Shown here: piece by piece, positions 45,929 to 57,284 of the stretch
Layout of the letters: every line of letters begins with the position of its first letter
How positions within the stretch are numbered: the stretch's first letter is position 1
From: Siphonodentalium dalli
Taxonomy: Eukaryota > Mollusca > Scaphopoda > Gadilida > Siphonodentaliidae
Direction of reading: 5' to 3'
Assembly (NCBI GenBank): GCA_032622095.1
Contig: CP136066.1
Location: 58,186,609-58,250,608, forward strand
DNA length: 64,000 nucleotides
Program-made: the position numbers and the translations under genes
The notes under the pieces: generated by a model
Database searches by the model: none
Told to the model about the DNA's origin: nothing
Seen by the model: only the letters and a program-made list of their open reading frames with translations

Positions 45929-46397
45929 CCCTTTCAGTGCCAGGTCTGATTTTTGTATGAACCCATATACCCTGTGCCAATGCATTCTCTTATATATGCA
46001 AGTCGACCATAGGTCGCCTCGCATATATAAGAGAATGCATTGGCCTAACAAATTTTCATCATTTGTTATTATTTTTTACAATTTTTTACAATTTTAATAA
46101 TTTTTTCTTATTTCTACTCTCTTTCAGTGCCAGACTTATTTTGTAGGTTTAGTGCCCGGGAATCTTACGTTTTTCATGGGCATCAAAATTATTACTATGA
46201 ATACGTGGTGATAGTTTTGAGTTATAACATGCCCCTAAGGTGTTATCCAGTTTTTAAATTCGCTATAGCATGCTTAAGCATGCCCAAAAAAAATTCAACC
46301 CAACAAAAATCTAAAAAAAATTATTTTTATTTTTTTAGGGTCGATTTTACAGACCGTAAATTAGGGCCGATGAGATCGGCCCCTGGCACTGAAAGGG
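45929..46397. mobile_element. piggyBac-like MITE, type C
   Basis: TTAA flanks (45925-45928, 46398-46401) with ends CCCTTTCAGTGCCAGG and complement. One shared palindrome at 45977-46046. It serves as the empty-site relative of the interrupted copy at 17923-19606. Confidence 0.9.
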
Positions 46398-46506
46398 TTA
46401 ATTGAAAGCCATAATTTAATGTGAAAAATATATTTAATCACAATGTTTACATGATATCAAAAGAGATAAAACCTCACAAAGTGAAATTGGCTTATTCCTT
46501 CATTCC

Positions 46507-48096
46507 TACAGTAATGCTCTAATTAATCGACCTCTTAACCACAGCAGAATTATGGGTAACTTTTCAGGATTTAGTCGGAAATATGGCTTGTTCTCATTCA
46601 TCGGAAAGCTCTCGCCGAGAGCTTTCTGGTGAATGGCAACAAGCCATATTTCCGACTAAATCCTGAAAAGTTACCCATAATTTAGTCCAAGTCTTCTCGT
46701 ACTAAAACCGGCTAAGATATTGGGATGGAGGTGCCGGTCTTTAGTCCAATCCCGCTTCTATACCAATCCTATCACACGAGTTACGCCCACGATCTGTGGC
46801 GGGAATCTGTGGTGTATTTTACTCGATTTACCTAATGAATCAATACATGATGCTATATACATCGGAAAGAGAGACATCTTATGGTCATAATGGTGTATAA
46901 TAATCTAACTTTCATGTTAAATTACGCATAGAATATTCCGGTTGATTGTCACCAACATCGCTGTTTTTTCTGTTTGTTTACTTAACTGAAAGCCGAACTC
47001 AGGTTCCGAAGAACTTCGGCATTGTCCGGTGTTTGTTCTGAGTATTCTAGTTTCCGTTTCTATATATAGCGCGGGGTTTTCCGAACAAAATAGCGAAAAC
47101 CGATCGCCGCAAAGTCCAGTTTCCAATGTGCTTTGAGAACAATTCCCGCACTAAAAACTTAATGACATAATGGAGGATCAGAAAGGTAGTTTTGTTGACA
47201 ATTTTCGCAAGCAACTTGTCAAAATTGGAGCAAATTAGAACTCTTGTGTCTGACTTGCCATGCGTGTGATTTTCATCCATGTGCATTTTGACTTTTGTGT
47301 TGATAAAATAATCGGAGAACCGAATCACACAGTTTCGAAATATAGTTCTTCCGTTTCAGTGGGACTTTTCAAACTTAAGGTTAAAAATTTATACAAATTT
47401 TGTTTGATTTTTTGTGTGCTTAACAAGAGCAGTATATTGCTCTGTTCGCTTAGTATATATCTTAATTTCGCTGAAGTCCACCAAATGTGGGAAATGTAGC
47501 ACCATATTATTTATTCTAATGGTCGATGTGTTTACACTGTTTTAAACTTTGAGAGGGTTGTAATTCCCCGTAATTTATTTAATGTATTACATTTATATCT
47601 TCAATGTTTAATTAATCTATTTATTTTTTATTTATTGACACACATAATTACGATTACAATGGAGAATTCATCGTAATTTGCGTTGTCAGTCGAAAATCTA
47701 CGGAATATTTTCAACGGAAAATGCCGAACACAGTTCGCGAGGTCAACTGAGTTCGCATACTTTTAAAAATTTATAAACATTGCGGTAAATGTCTCTTTTC
47801 GCATTAAATTACCACTTTCAATTCACAACTGATGTGGGTTTCAGATCAAATAGCATGTCTTCTGCGGAAAATATCCGTTTATTGTCGCAATTGTGATATT
47901 TTATTTCATATAATTGTGGTTTTATTTGAGCGGGTCACTAACGCTTAAGTCGTGTCATAAGAATGCATGGGCCTGGAACTCGGACTAAAGACCGGCACCT
48001 CCATCCCAATATCTTAGCCGGTTTTAGTACGAGAAGACTTGGACTACCCATAATTATGCTGTGGTTAAGAGGTCGATTAATTAGAGCATTACAGTA
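46507..48096. mobile_element. MITE-A copy split by a 9-bp-duplication element
   Basis: Left part 46507-46682, right part 48047-48096. Outer arms CTCTAATTAATCGACCTCTT and AAGAGGTCGATTAATTAGAG are exact complements although 1.5 kb apart. Confidence 0.9.
46683..48046. mobile_element. Mutator-like element, 1364 bp, with about 65-bp inverted ends
   Basis: Ends TAGTCCAAGTCTTCTCGTAC... and complement run for about 65 bp to GGTCTTTAGTCC. Flanked by CCCATAATT (46674-46682 and 48047-48055), an exact 9-bp duplication of MITE-A sequence. Long inverted ends plus 9-bp duplication fit Mutator-like elements. The internal frames (for example 47047-47328, minus) show no known domain. Confidence 0.85.
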
Positions 48097-48747
48097 TATG
48101 TAATATGTGTTTGCATTAGAAACATGGACGCGCTTAGAAAACAAATTAGCATGCTAAATGGAAAATAAGTTTATAAAACATACAATGTGAGACGGTACAG
48201 CATAATATTTTTTTTTTCACATAATAGTATGATAATACCCCCTAAACCCAAGCTCATTTGTTTAGCAAGACACACGTGTATTATGGGCACATGCAATGAA
48301 GTAAGAGCTTAATACAATGACATCGATCAATGTTGTTACTATGTTAATTAGAATATAACTATGATATTCAATTGTGTTGGGTTATGTAGTGTTGACCGAG
48401 TTAAACATGGGTGATAAGGGTGGTTGAACAATTTTGTCAACATTAACAATTATTTTTAAATGCAACTAGATTTATTCTTGAAGGTGTCTTTACTTCCTCT
48501 TGGGTTGTGATAAGGAAATCAATATAAATTTTGTTTAACCCCAGCTGTTTCGAGATCGTTTTTCCATACTAAAACAAAATGTGATAAAAAGGATCTCAAA
48601 TTCGTCGCAATTCTCTACAAAATTGATTAACCTTGTCCACAAAATTTGATTCTTTTCTCACTAAAGCTCGACTCGATTTTAATGCACTCTAGTTGATAAA
48701 TTTTTTTATAGAATTGCGACTCATTAGAGATCCTCTATTCATGTACA
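48097..48747. other. Intron 1 sequence, nothing recognised
   Basis: AT-rich, no repeats or coding frame identified. Confidence 0.3.
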
Positions 48748-48990
48748 CCGCTGGACAAAACAAGTGTCCATTGGCACCGCGGTGTATTTGCAGTTCGGCC
48801 GCGGTGTCAGAGTTTGTAACTGCAGTTGAGCACTGCGGCCGAACGGCAAGTATACCACGGCCGAACAGCAAATACACTGCGGCCGAACGACATGTACACC
48901 ATGGTTAGATTTCTGGTTTGTATAGTCTTTTTTCAGTTTAATGAATGTACACCGCGGCAACTACACCATGGCCGAACGGCAAGTACACCG
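48748..48990. mobile_element. CCGCGG-rich palindrome element, one end
   Basis: TACACCGCTGGACAAAACAA then 'gtgtccattggcaccgcggt' and alternating ccgcggccgaac units; it corresponds to the right half of 41441-41840 read in complement. It runs directly into a MITE-A arm at about 48990, so its other end is lost. Confidence 0.8.
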
Positions 48991-49173
48991 TAGAATTATG
49001 GGTAACTTTTCAGGATTTAGTCGGAAATATGGCTTGTTGCCATTCATCAGAAAGCTGTCACAGAGCTTTCCGATGAATGGCAAGTTGGCAACAAGCCATA
49101 TTTCCGACTTAATCCTGAAAAATTACCCATAATTCTGCTGTGGTTAAGGAGTCCATTAATTAGGGCATTACTG
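48990..49173. mobile_element. MITE-A copy lacking its left tip
   Basis: Starts at AGAATTATGGGTAACTTTTC in the left arm, has the hinge GCTGTCACAGAGC and a complete right arm with a small 'gttggcaa' insertion. Fused to the CCGCGG element. Confidence 0.87.
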
Positions 49174-49302
49174 TACATGTTATGGTGTAAATAATGAGCG
49201 TAAAGTCATACCGGTAGGTTGAAAAGAGCCGACATCCGGTTATGATAGTTATGCGTCACAGTTAACAAAAATAGGTCAACTGTTTCAGCACTAAGACTCG
49301 TG

Positions 49303-49369
49303 TATAAAAAAGAGAATACATTGGCACAGGGTTTTTGCTAAATTTAGCAAAACTCCAGTCATGGTAGGG
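49303..49369. mobile_element. piggyBac-like type D right tip
   Basis: Half a palindrome (aagagaatacattggcacag), then 'ctccagtcatggtaggg' and TTAA. Confidence 0.65.
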
Positions 49370-49630
49370 TTAACAAAGACTGCCTCCCCAGGTATCTGGA
49401 GAAGTCGGCCCCAGAGAAGTCGGCCCCTCTAATTAGATGGGAGTTGAATGAAGCCTTAAATCGGCTTAATTTGATTAAGATAGTTTTATGTAGGCTAATT
49501 GTGAAGTCCGCAAGTTACTATGAGAATGTTTATGTGGGCTAATTGTGAAGACTGCAATGTTATCTTAATTATAAAAACACAAAGAACTTCACTTATGTGA
49601 GGTCAGAGACGCTGAAATGGTCACTGTCAC

Positions 49631-50828
49631 TAGTGTTGTGCGGTTAACCGAGAAAACAACTCGGTTTTAAAAAATACCGACCGAAACCGACCGACGTGAT
49701 TCTGCCCCAACCGACATTACGGTTTTTTTTGTGTATGTTTATTTTTCAATTGAATCTACTTGTTAGTTGATAGTGTGTCAAATAATCGACCTCTCTGATC
49801 AATTATTTATCGGGATGTGTCCATTTCGTCTCAGATATGTGTTGTTATAATATCGTAAGCGTCATTGAGTTGCCAAACGAAACTGAAATGAGGAAGCATG
49901 TCGTTGTAAAAATGAGAATGCGAACGAAAATAAATGTTATACCACATGGGAAATGGTCCAGTAGGTCGTTGACTTTTGTCACCTTTATTGTCAACTGTCT
50001 TAGAATAAGTGTGCACTTTATTTGAATTGATGGCGTGTCCTTGACGAAATACTTCGTTCCGTGCGGAAATAAAGTCGGTAGTATATAAGAACTGCAATTT
50101 CTGAAACTTCATTCTCCCGGCTAATCGGTCAATAAAATTGAACTTTTATCTATAACGTTCAACGAAATATTACGAATTTGAGCCGACCAATTGCCGTGTA
50201 TACATGTACGTGCACTTATCAGCGTCTTGTTGATCGCGGCAGTTATTTTTGCCCATAACGGTATCTCTAACCCACAAACTGAGCGGGAACATCAAACGCG
50301 TAATTACATCATCATTGTCGAGGAACTGGGCACATGTCGCACTTGCTACACTGTAACTGATTGATTACCATGGCCTTAATTGTCTTTAAACGATATCGGT
50401 ACCAATATATAAGTCGCACGGGACTTCATCTTGTATGCATGAAACGTCGCTGTATTTGCGTTTCCCTTTTATGTTTTGATTTTGGTATGGTGGAAATATT
50501 TGTGTATAGTCACTGGTATAGTCGGAAAAAAGTTTGAGTCAGCGTCTGGAAATATGATCAGTCGGGCACTACTATTTGTGTTTGCTTAAACTTTATGGTT
50601 CAATATATGACTTTTATCTCACATTCTCATTAAAGTTCATGATTTAGCAACAGAGCAAGCTGTTCCCCAACTTATTATGACCCTCTGTAACTGGTAGTGC
50701 CTGTTTTGTCCAGTTGTGTTGGACTAATTGCTATTATGTTAAGTGATTGCTTACTAAAACCGAAACCGAGGTTTTTTACCGAAAAAAAACCGAAACCGAA
50801 ACGTAAATTCTAAAACCTCATAACACTA
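49631..50828. mobile_element. hAT-type element, 1198 bp
   Basis: Ends TAGTGTTGTGCGGTT and AACCTCATAACACTA (inverted with a few changes), flanked by an exact 8-bp duplication, ACTGTCAC (49623-49630, 50829-50836). Both subterminal zones carry 'accgaaaccga' clusters, which look like transposase binding repeats. No transposase frame recognised. Confidence 0.88.
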
Positions 50829-51627
50829 ACTGTCACCTCCTTTCGTTCTGTTTTGGTATCCGCTAATATTGTCATGCAACGTGACAAATATATATATCAT
50901 ATACCGGTATATAAAAACATATTCACAAATTTAACAGGTTCTGTGTGAGATTGCATAAAGCTGGGTAGGCCCTACCCAACTGAAAATTTTAAACAGCTGG
51001 GTACCCAACTGAACGAAATGGGTCCGACTTTGCGCGGGCCGACTTCTCTTGTATAAAAGTTGGGCCATCTGGAACCATAATTCTGGGCAGTTGGATGCAT
51101 TAAATTGCAACTAGATGTGCATGTACTAGTATCATAAACAGACTAAATTTGTTAGAGTATTACTGTTTCCAAATCTCCAAATGATATTAATGGTACTCCC
51201 ACTTACTTTTGTACACGTTTGTCAAATTGAAGCAAATTGTCAAAAATGGTTATTATCATCAAATTTCAATGTCATATAAATCTGCACTATTTTAAATATC
51301 TGGACTAATAAGGCATGTGTATTAATTTAAAAGGTAATAAAATTTGATAAACTTGTCAAATATAAAGAAATTTCTATCCCATAAAGTTATCAAGACAATG
51401 AATGACCTGGCTACTAGAGATGGGCGGTTGTGAAAATTTGCCTCGGTTTCGGTTGTGGAAAAAGAGTTGAGTCTCGGTTTCGGTTTTTATTAATAAAAAT
51501 GACTAATGTGAACAAAATCTAATTATGCTTCACCATATTACAAACAAAACACCCAATTTTATTACCATAACTTGTGAGGTACATGTCCTTTTATAATTGT
51601 AAATTATGTATCATATTGTTACTATTA

Positions 51628-52064
51628 CTCTTGGGCTCCAAATAAACATGCATGCACGTTTATTATTTTCTTGGGAAATTTCCGCCCTGCACAGCGCTTA
51701 TTTGGGTCTGCACGTTTATTAATTTTGAGGCTATGGAAATTCAAATCAGCACAAACTCAAGATTTCTATATGACTCTGATACCAAAATGATGAGTTTATA
51801 TCTTTATGCATGTATATACATATTCAAATATATGACACACATGTGAACATTTAAATACTGAATAAAACACCACATGACACATACCGTACTATGTTTATTC
51901 CTATACTTGACCTACACGAACTGTAAAAATAATATGTTTAACAGTTGATGTTTTGCTCAGAGTTCCCCTGCACTATTATTTGGGTCTGCACTTTTATTAA
52001 CTTTCAATGGAATTTCCCCCCTGCACTATTATTGGGGCCTGCACTTTTATTTGGAGCCCGAGAG
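51628..52064. mobile_element. TA-flanked element with GGGCTCCAAATAA ends
   Basis: CTCTTGGGCTCCAAATAAA at the left and TTTATTTGGAGCCCGAGAG at the right, each next to TA. The subterminal zones repeat 'ctgcac.tttatt'. 437 bp, non-coding. The right part of another copy opens the window (1-147). Confidence 0.8.
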
Positions 52065-52704
52065 TATATTGTTAATGTCCATGTCGAGTGGCAGTGCTAG
52101 AATGCAAGTGAGTCTGTGTATGGTGTATGACTGCAGTTCAGCATCATATGATCATTAGTGTGAAATAATATAATGATCATTTATATTGGCATAAAACTAA
52201 TGTGTGTGACTAGATATACATGTATGTGTATAGTTATGATTTGAAAAATAAAATTTGAAATATTAAACAAAATGAAAATAAAACATGACTAGAATCTGCC
52301 TATTACCATATGCAGGGAACATAATACTGTACACACTATACATGCATCCAATACAAGTCACCTGAAGGAGTGCTATTTCTCAACAGTTTACCGACAAACG
52401 GTATAATTCATTCCGGCTCCGATTCCGGCATAACATTTTTAATCAACGGCTCACAAATATATTTGACGATTTAACATCCAAACAGTGATAAAAACTAATA
52501 GGGAATGCGGGTAACAATCATTGATACCTTTTGATATCGTATCCTCACTTATCAAATTCACCTTTCAGAGTATTTGTACGGCCTTAATGATTAAAAGAAC
52601 ATGAGAAATAAACTGACTAATTTACGAGTCAGTGACTTGTGTTGTGTTTACTTCGGCAAAAATAGGTGTACACGGAAGCAACGTAATTAATTCGTTGCGT
52701 GATT

Positions 52705-52815
52705 TCACCATGTGAACTCCTTTCTGCATATATTACAGGCGGCACACTTAGATTTCTTATCTTTCTTTGAAAAATATTTCCACACAGGACTCGTTTGTTC
52801 GTCGTGCTCTGCCAT
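52705..52815 (-). pseudogene. N-terminal BED finger of a ZBED/hAT transposase
   Basis: A minus-strand frame of 36 codons starts at an ATG and reads SPVWKYFSKKDKKSKCAACN then ICRKEF before a TGA. The V-W-x-Y/H-F opening and C-x2-C pair are the BED finger start; the histidine half is cut off by the stop. Its place just inside one end of the hAT element is right for a transposase start. The rest is deleted. Confidence 0.8.
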
Positions 52816-52942
52816 GATTACAGGAAGTTGTGACAACCGAAACTACGGGTTTTCCCAACTTACCACGGTTGTCATTTCCGGTTTTTCCCGACAACCGAAA
52901 CCGAACTGATTCCACGGTTAACCGCCCATCTCTACTGGCTAC

Positions 52943-54338
52943 CGGTATATTTTACTGATGTTTAAATTTTGTTATTTGACAATAATAATATATTTTTCAT
53001 GCATAGCCAATCTCCTAAATACAATTTTATTACGGTACATAATTGTTACTTGAAAATAATAGATCTGTTCCATTCCTGAGTGGTGTGTCACTTTAATGTT
53101 TTTTATGTAGGAAATCCTATTAACTCATGCAGATCAGCTCTGTTCGCCCGACTGAATTTACAAATGAATTTACATTGGGTAAATGTGTCACCTAAATAAA
53201 TTATGTGAGTAAGCCACTAACACAGATATAAAGTAAGTCGCAGATTAATATTGTATATTTAGACGGAACTGAGATTCCACAATGTAAATTATACATTATT
53301 AACATCATGGGCAAGGGTTCAGAGATAAACTGTGCTACAAATTTTTACTGACCCTGTGCCAATCATCTTACGCCAGATATGAGTAACTGCAAGATGCTGT
53401 AAACATGTTAAATATCTGGGAGATCAAGGCTTAAAAATGCGTAACTATAAAAATATAAAATCATTGAATACCCATGAGATCAAATGCAAGCTATTTATTG
53501 CACCCAGTATAAAAACAGCCAACAAAATAACATACATGTAAATAGGTCAATGTGCCTGGCAATTATGGGTATTGGATAGCCTGAGAGGTCATGCCCCATG
53601 TAAAATGGGGTTACATTGTACTCTGCAACATCTATCCAAGGTGTAGATCCCAACATGACCTAATTTTATAGGTATGACGAATAAAAGGTTCATAATAGTG
53701 AAAATCAGTAAAAACATTCCGATTTATTCCAAAAATTTACAGGGAAACTTTGCTCTCAATTTCATAATAGGAAAGTCAATAATGGCATTCCACGATATCA
53801 TTATATGTCAAAAAATAGTTCCAAGATTCGGAGTCATGTTGTTTCGAGATATACATAATAATGACGATGACCGGGGTGAAATGGGGACACGACTAACCAT
53901 TATAAAACACACTGACTCGTGTCTTCTGAAAGTACAAATACCCTTCTATAAGCACAATACAATGAAAAAGAAGAGTTTGTTGTATCTCTCAAGTGCGATT
54001 ATCAGATAACCAGGTCACAGAGAATTCAAAGGTGTTACTGTTTAGTGCATAAACTCGCGAGATGCCGGATTTCTGTATAAACAAGACGTCTTACGTCGAA
54101 AGCAGGTGCCCGTCAAACGAAATCGGGGGGTGACAGGTGTCCGAATGGGCCCCAACGTGGATGGGCAACAAAATCGCGATGTTTTCAATGTTTATTTAAC
54201 GAATCCGAGGTCGGGTTTTACAAATAAATTAAGAAATTCAGTCCACACCAACACGCCATGTTGTTTTTCTCCATTCCGAGGTCAACGTTTCGTAGATCGC
54301 CTATCGAAAACATGCGCTATCTAAAGAACTGATCTTAC
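52943..54338. other. Start of intron 1 of the IgSF gene
   Basis: No repeat family or exon recognised. The plus-strand frame at 53674-54009 (111 codons) has no familiar domain. Confidence 0.4.
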
Positions 54339-54405
54339 CTAGAATTGGGCTTATCACTTCAGAAAATGCACACAAGACACAGAAAATATACGGCCAACTC
54401 GCCAT
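54339..54405 (-). CDS. IgSF gene, exon 1: signal peptide
   Basis: The minus-strand ATG at 54405 opens MASWPYIFCVLCAFSEVISP, a typical short signal peptide with a hydrophobic core (YIFCVLCAF), and the exon ends CTAG|GTAAGATC in phase 1. Exon 2 enters in phase 1 and brings an Ig domain a few residues on, as expected after signal cleavage. Two in-frame ATGs lie upstream (up to 54531); the inner one is preferred because only it puts the hydrophobic segment at the N-terminus. Intron 1 would be about 22.5 kb. Confidence 0.7.
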
Positions 54406-56314
54406 ATATGATAACACATGGATCACATTTAGCCCGGCCGAACTCGCGTTGTCGTCATATTCTCTATAGTACAGATATTGGCTACGGCATAGGTATCTGA
54501 GTATGAATACACGGTCAATCAACCGTATCACAACACCGGATTATTAGCCTTACGCCATTTGCTCAAGTTCGGCTAACCTTTGAAGAAAGACCTCAATGTG
54601 CGATAATGTTAGGCAACGGTTTGTTGTTATTTCTAAGTACCGTTACGTAATTGTGCAACATGGAACTCAATAGCCAGCGTTTGATTTTGTTGTGAGCATA
54701 TAGTCAATCTCCCCCATTTATATGAACCCAGTTCTAGGTATCAATGCCAGGGCTCGACTGTTGAATTTTTTTTTAGGGGAGGGTTATGAATCGAGGGAAC
54801 AGCGGAGGCATTTTAGGTCAATACCGCTGTCATTTTCCCCGCGAAAACATAATTATTTTACCCCCCCAACCAATGTGGTGCAAGTTTCACTTGGCTGTTT
54901 TTTAATTCTGGTTTAATTTATACGGCACAGAACACGATGGTTTTAGACCACATGTCGGGATATAGGCTACTACGATAAATATTAATTTATAAGAAGACCA
55001 GAGGAGACAACTATAATGATCTATAAAATTAAAGGTACACAGTCCCCATATCATCAGATTCCAACAACAAATTTTTTTTTTTTATTGAAATGCTGTTTCA
55101 GTTATCAGAATGGATTAATTCAATGCCTAAATTAAAATAATGCCAACCACTGTCAACTATAGTATAAATTTTGTTAATTGCCCAAAAAGTTCGACGCAAT
55201 TTTGTTTCGTCGAATATTTGCCAGGCCGCCAAAAATTCCAGGTGGTGGAAAATAAAAGATTTCAAAAATCGATATATGATTCGATGTGTGAGTTTCTTGA
55301 CTCGAATAAAATATGTTTTACCCGCGAAGCTAAAACAAATAGTAATTTAATAGCGTTAAGTTGAATTATGGCCGAAGGAGTCACTCTCACCAAAAAAAAG
55401 TGCTGAAGGGTACACAGGATTTGAAAATGTGCTGAAGGGTACACAGGGTTTGTGATCGGCACTAACACCATTACTAAAACTGTATTTCTGAAAGTATGAC
55501 GCCCATTATCAGTTTGTTTTTAGTTCATTTTCATGTTCATTGGAACACAAACAATCATTCTCTGACATAAATCACGGCAGATACGAAAACTAAACGTCAT
55601 TTAGAACAAGATTTCAAAACCTGTGTATCTTTCAGTACATTTTCAAAACCTGTGTACCCTTCAGCACTTTTTTGGGTGAGAGTGACCCCTTCAGCGTAAT
55701 TATGCACTGTTAGAAAATATGGGACAAACAGCGAATAGAAAACACCCGAGATATTTCTAGGAAAAGTTGACAGGCAGACTTTTAAAACTATTTAAGTGTC
55801 CTGAATACATTCCAGGTGCCTGTCAAGCTGTGTAACCTATATTTTAACCACCAACTTGGCGCCAAATATGGGGAAATTTGGTCAAATCATCAATTTATGG
55901 ATTTATAAAAAAAAAAATCAAATTCACAAGTCCTTAAAATGTCATGTCTATTTTGTCGACCCCCCACGTTCTGGATTCCAGAACAGAAAACCATTCCCAG
56001 GTTAAATAAGTATTTTGTGAGTTATGTGCCTTCAAAAAAAAAACCGGGAGTTTACATGATTTTGGAGCCTCAATTTCTCAGAATGAGCCAAATTCCGTAT
56101 TTTTATGGTCAGCTATTTAAAAAAACACTATAGCAAGATGAAGGGCATTTCCACTGTTTTAAAATAGTAATTTCCTAACTATAGTATACACACAAAAATT
56201 ATAAATTTATTCATCTATGATTAAAGGTACTCAATCTGATCAGACGGTCATCAAGTTACAATAACAACAACAAAAAACTTTTTCAATATACGCCTTAGTA
56301 ATTATCAGAATCGA
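54406..56314. other. Upstream of the IgSF gene; unassigned
   Basis: 54406-54700 should hold the 5' UTR and promoter; a TATA-like CATATAAAT (minus) is at about 54718 but is unproven. A short inverted pair ('ggtacacaggttttgaaaat' type words near 55410-55445 and 55625-55665) and words shared between 55080-55165 and 56270-56350 suggest old repeats. No coding frame recognised. Confidence 0.35.
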
Positions 56315-56350
56315 TTAATTACAACAAAATAATGCAAACCACTGTCAAAT
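56315..56350. repeat. 36-bp flank duplicated across a MITE (left copy)
   Basis: 'ttaattacaacaaaataatg' and the following 16 bp (caaaccactgtcaaat) are repeated exactly at 56750-56785 on the other side of the piggyBac-like MITE. Confidence 0.9.
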
Positions 56351-56357
56351 TCTTTAA

Positions 56358-56749
56358 CCCTTTACCCAACAAACCGGCCAAAAACGGCCAAATAAAGCTG
56401 CAACAGCCTAAATTATCTTGGATCTGTCTCAATAAAACCATACAAATATGGATATCATTGGAACCGGCTCATTGACCACATTGTGATGGTTACAGTTATG
56501 CCCTGTGCCAATGCATTCTCTTATATATGCGAGTCGACCATAGGTCGCCTCGCATATATAAGAGAATGCATTGGCTTAAAAAAAATCTTTTTTTAACACT
56601 TTTTACCATTTTTTCTTACATTCTTTAACAATTTTATAATTTTTAATGTGTTAAACCAATGCACTCACTTATATATGCGAGGCGACCTATGGTCGACTCG
56701 CATATATAAGAGAATGCATTGGCACAGGGCCGCTCTGTTGGGTAAAGGG
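56358..56749. mobile_element. piggyBac-like MITE, type B, complete
   Basis: TTAA flanks (56354-56357, 56750-56753), ends CCCTTTACCCAACA and complement, two palindromes (56508-56575 and 56656-56723). Third full copy with 6833 and 40929. Confidence 0.92.
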
Positions 56750-56864
56750 TTAATTACAACAAAATAATGCAAACCACTGTCAAATATGGTATAAGATTTC
56801 CGAAAACGCGTTATTTATCAACACGTTGTTGAACGAAATATTGCCGTGTTAACCTGTGTTAAAG

Positions 56865-57215
56865 ACATAGTATGGACTTGTTCGGGTGCGTGAAATTGAT
56901 AAGATAATACTCAGGTGATATGCCAACATGGGGAATGTAGCATTCTACTAACATCGCCAATACCACTCCATAGAAAACATCATCTGAATTACGCCAAACT
57001 GTAAATATTTACATGTCGATTCGGGACGCAACTATCGATAAACACAATTGATTTTTCCACCGAGAGTCATTGGATTAAATTAATATAATATATATCAGAA
57101 TGACGGTGTGTATCGTCAATTTGGATTAATATTCATAACAAGTAACAACTTTGAGCACGATAATTCTCAATTTACATTTGATCATCCTGCCAGAGTGTTT
57201 CACATCACTTTAAGA
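56865..57215. repeat. Unclassified repeat, inverted partner of 45475-45860
   Basis: The complement of 'gatgttttctatggagtggt' and of 'tgtgaaacac..g.aggatg' occurs here in matching order. Class unknown. Confidence 0.6.
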
Positions 57216-57284
57216 ATACCAGATTGAACAAATTGTAATGGAATTAATAATAAAAAAGTGAAAGAAAACCTCATGGCCTTAACA

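Larger units (their letters stand above)
51415..52934 (-). mobile_element. hAT-type element, 1520 bp, with BED exon
   Basis: Perfect ends TAGAGATGGGCGGTT / AACCGCCCATCTCTA with an exact 8-bp duplication, CTGGCTAC (51407-51414, 52935-52942). Subterminal 'cggtttcggtt' repeats. The start of a transposase remains on the minus strand, and a TA-flanked element is nested at 51628-52064. Confidence 0.93.

Noticed and set aside
53674-54009. Plus-strand frame of 111 codons
   Set aside because: No recognisable domain, AT-rich codon use like the surrounding non-coding DNA, and it overlaps the start of the minus-strand gene's intron.
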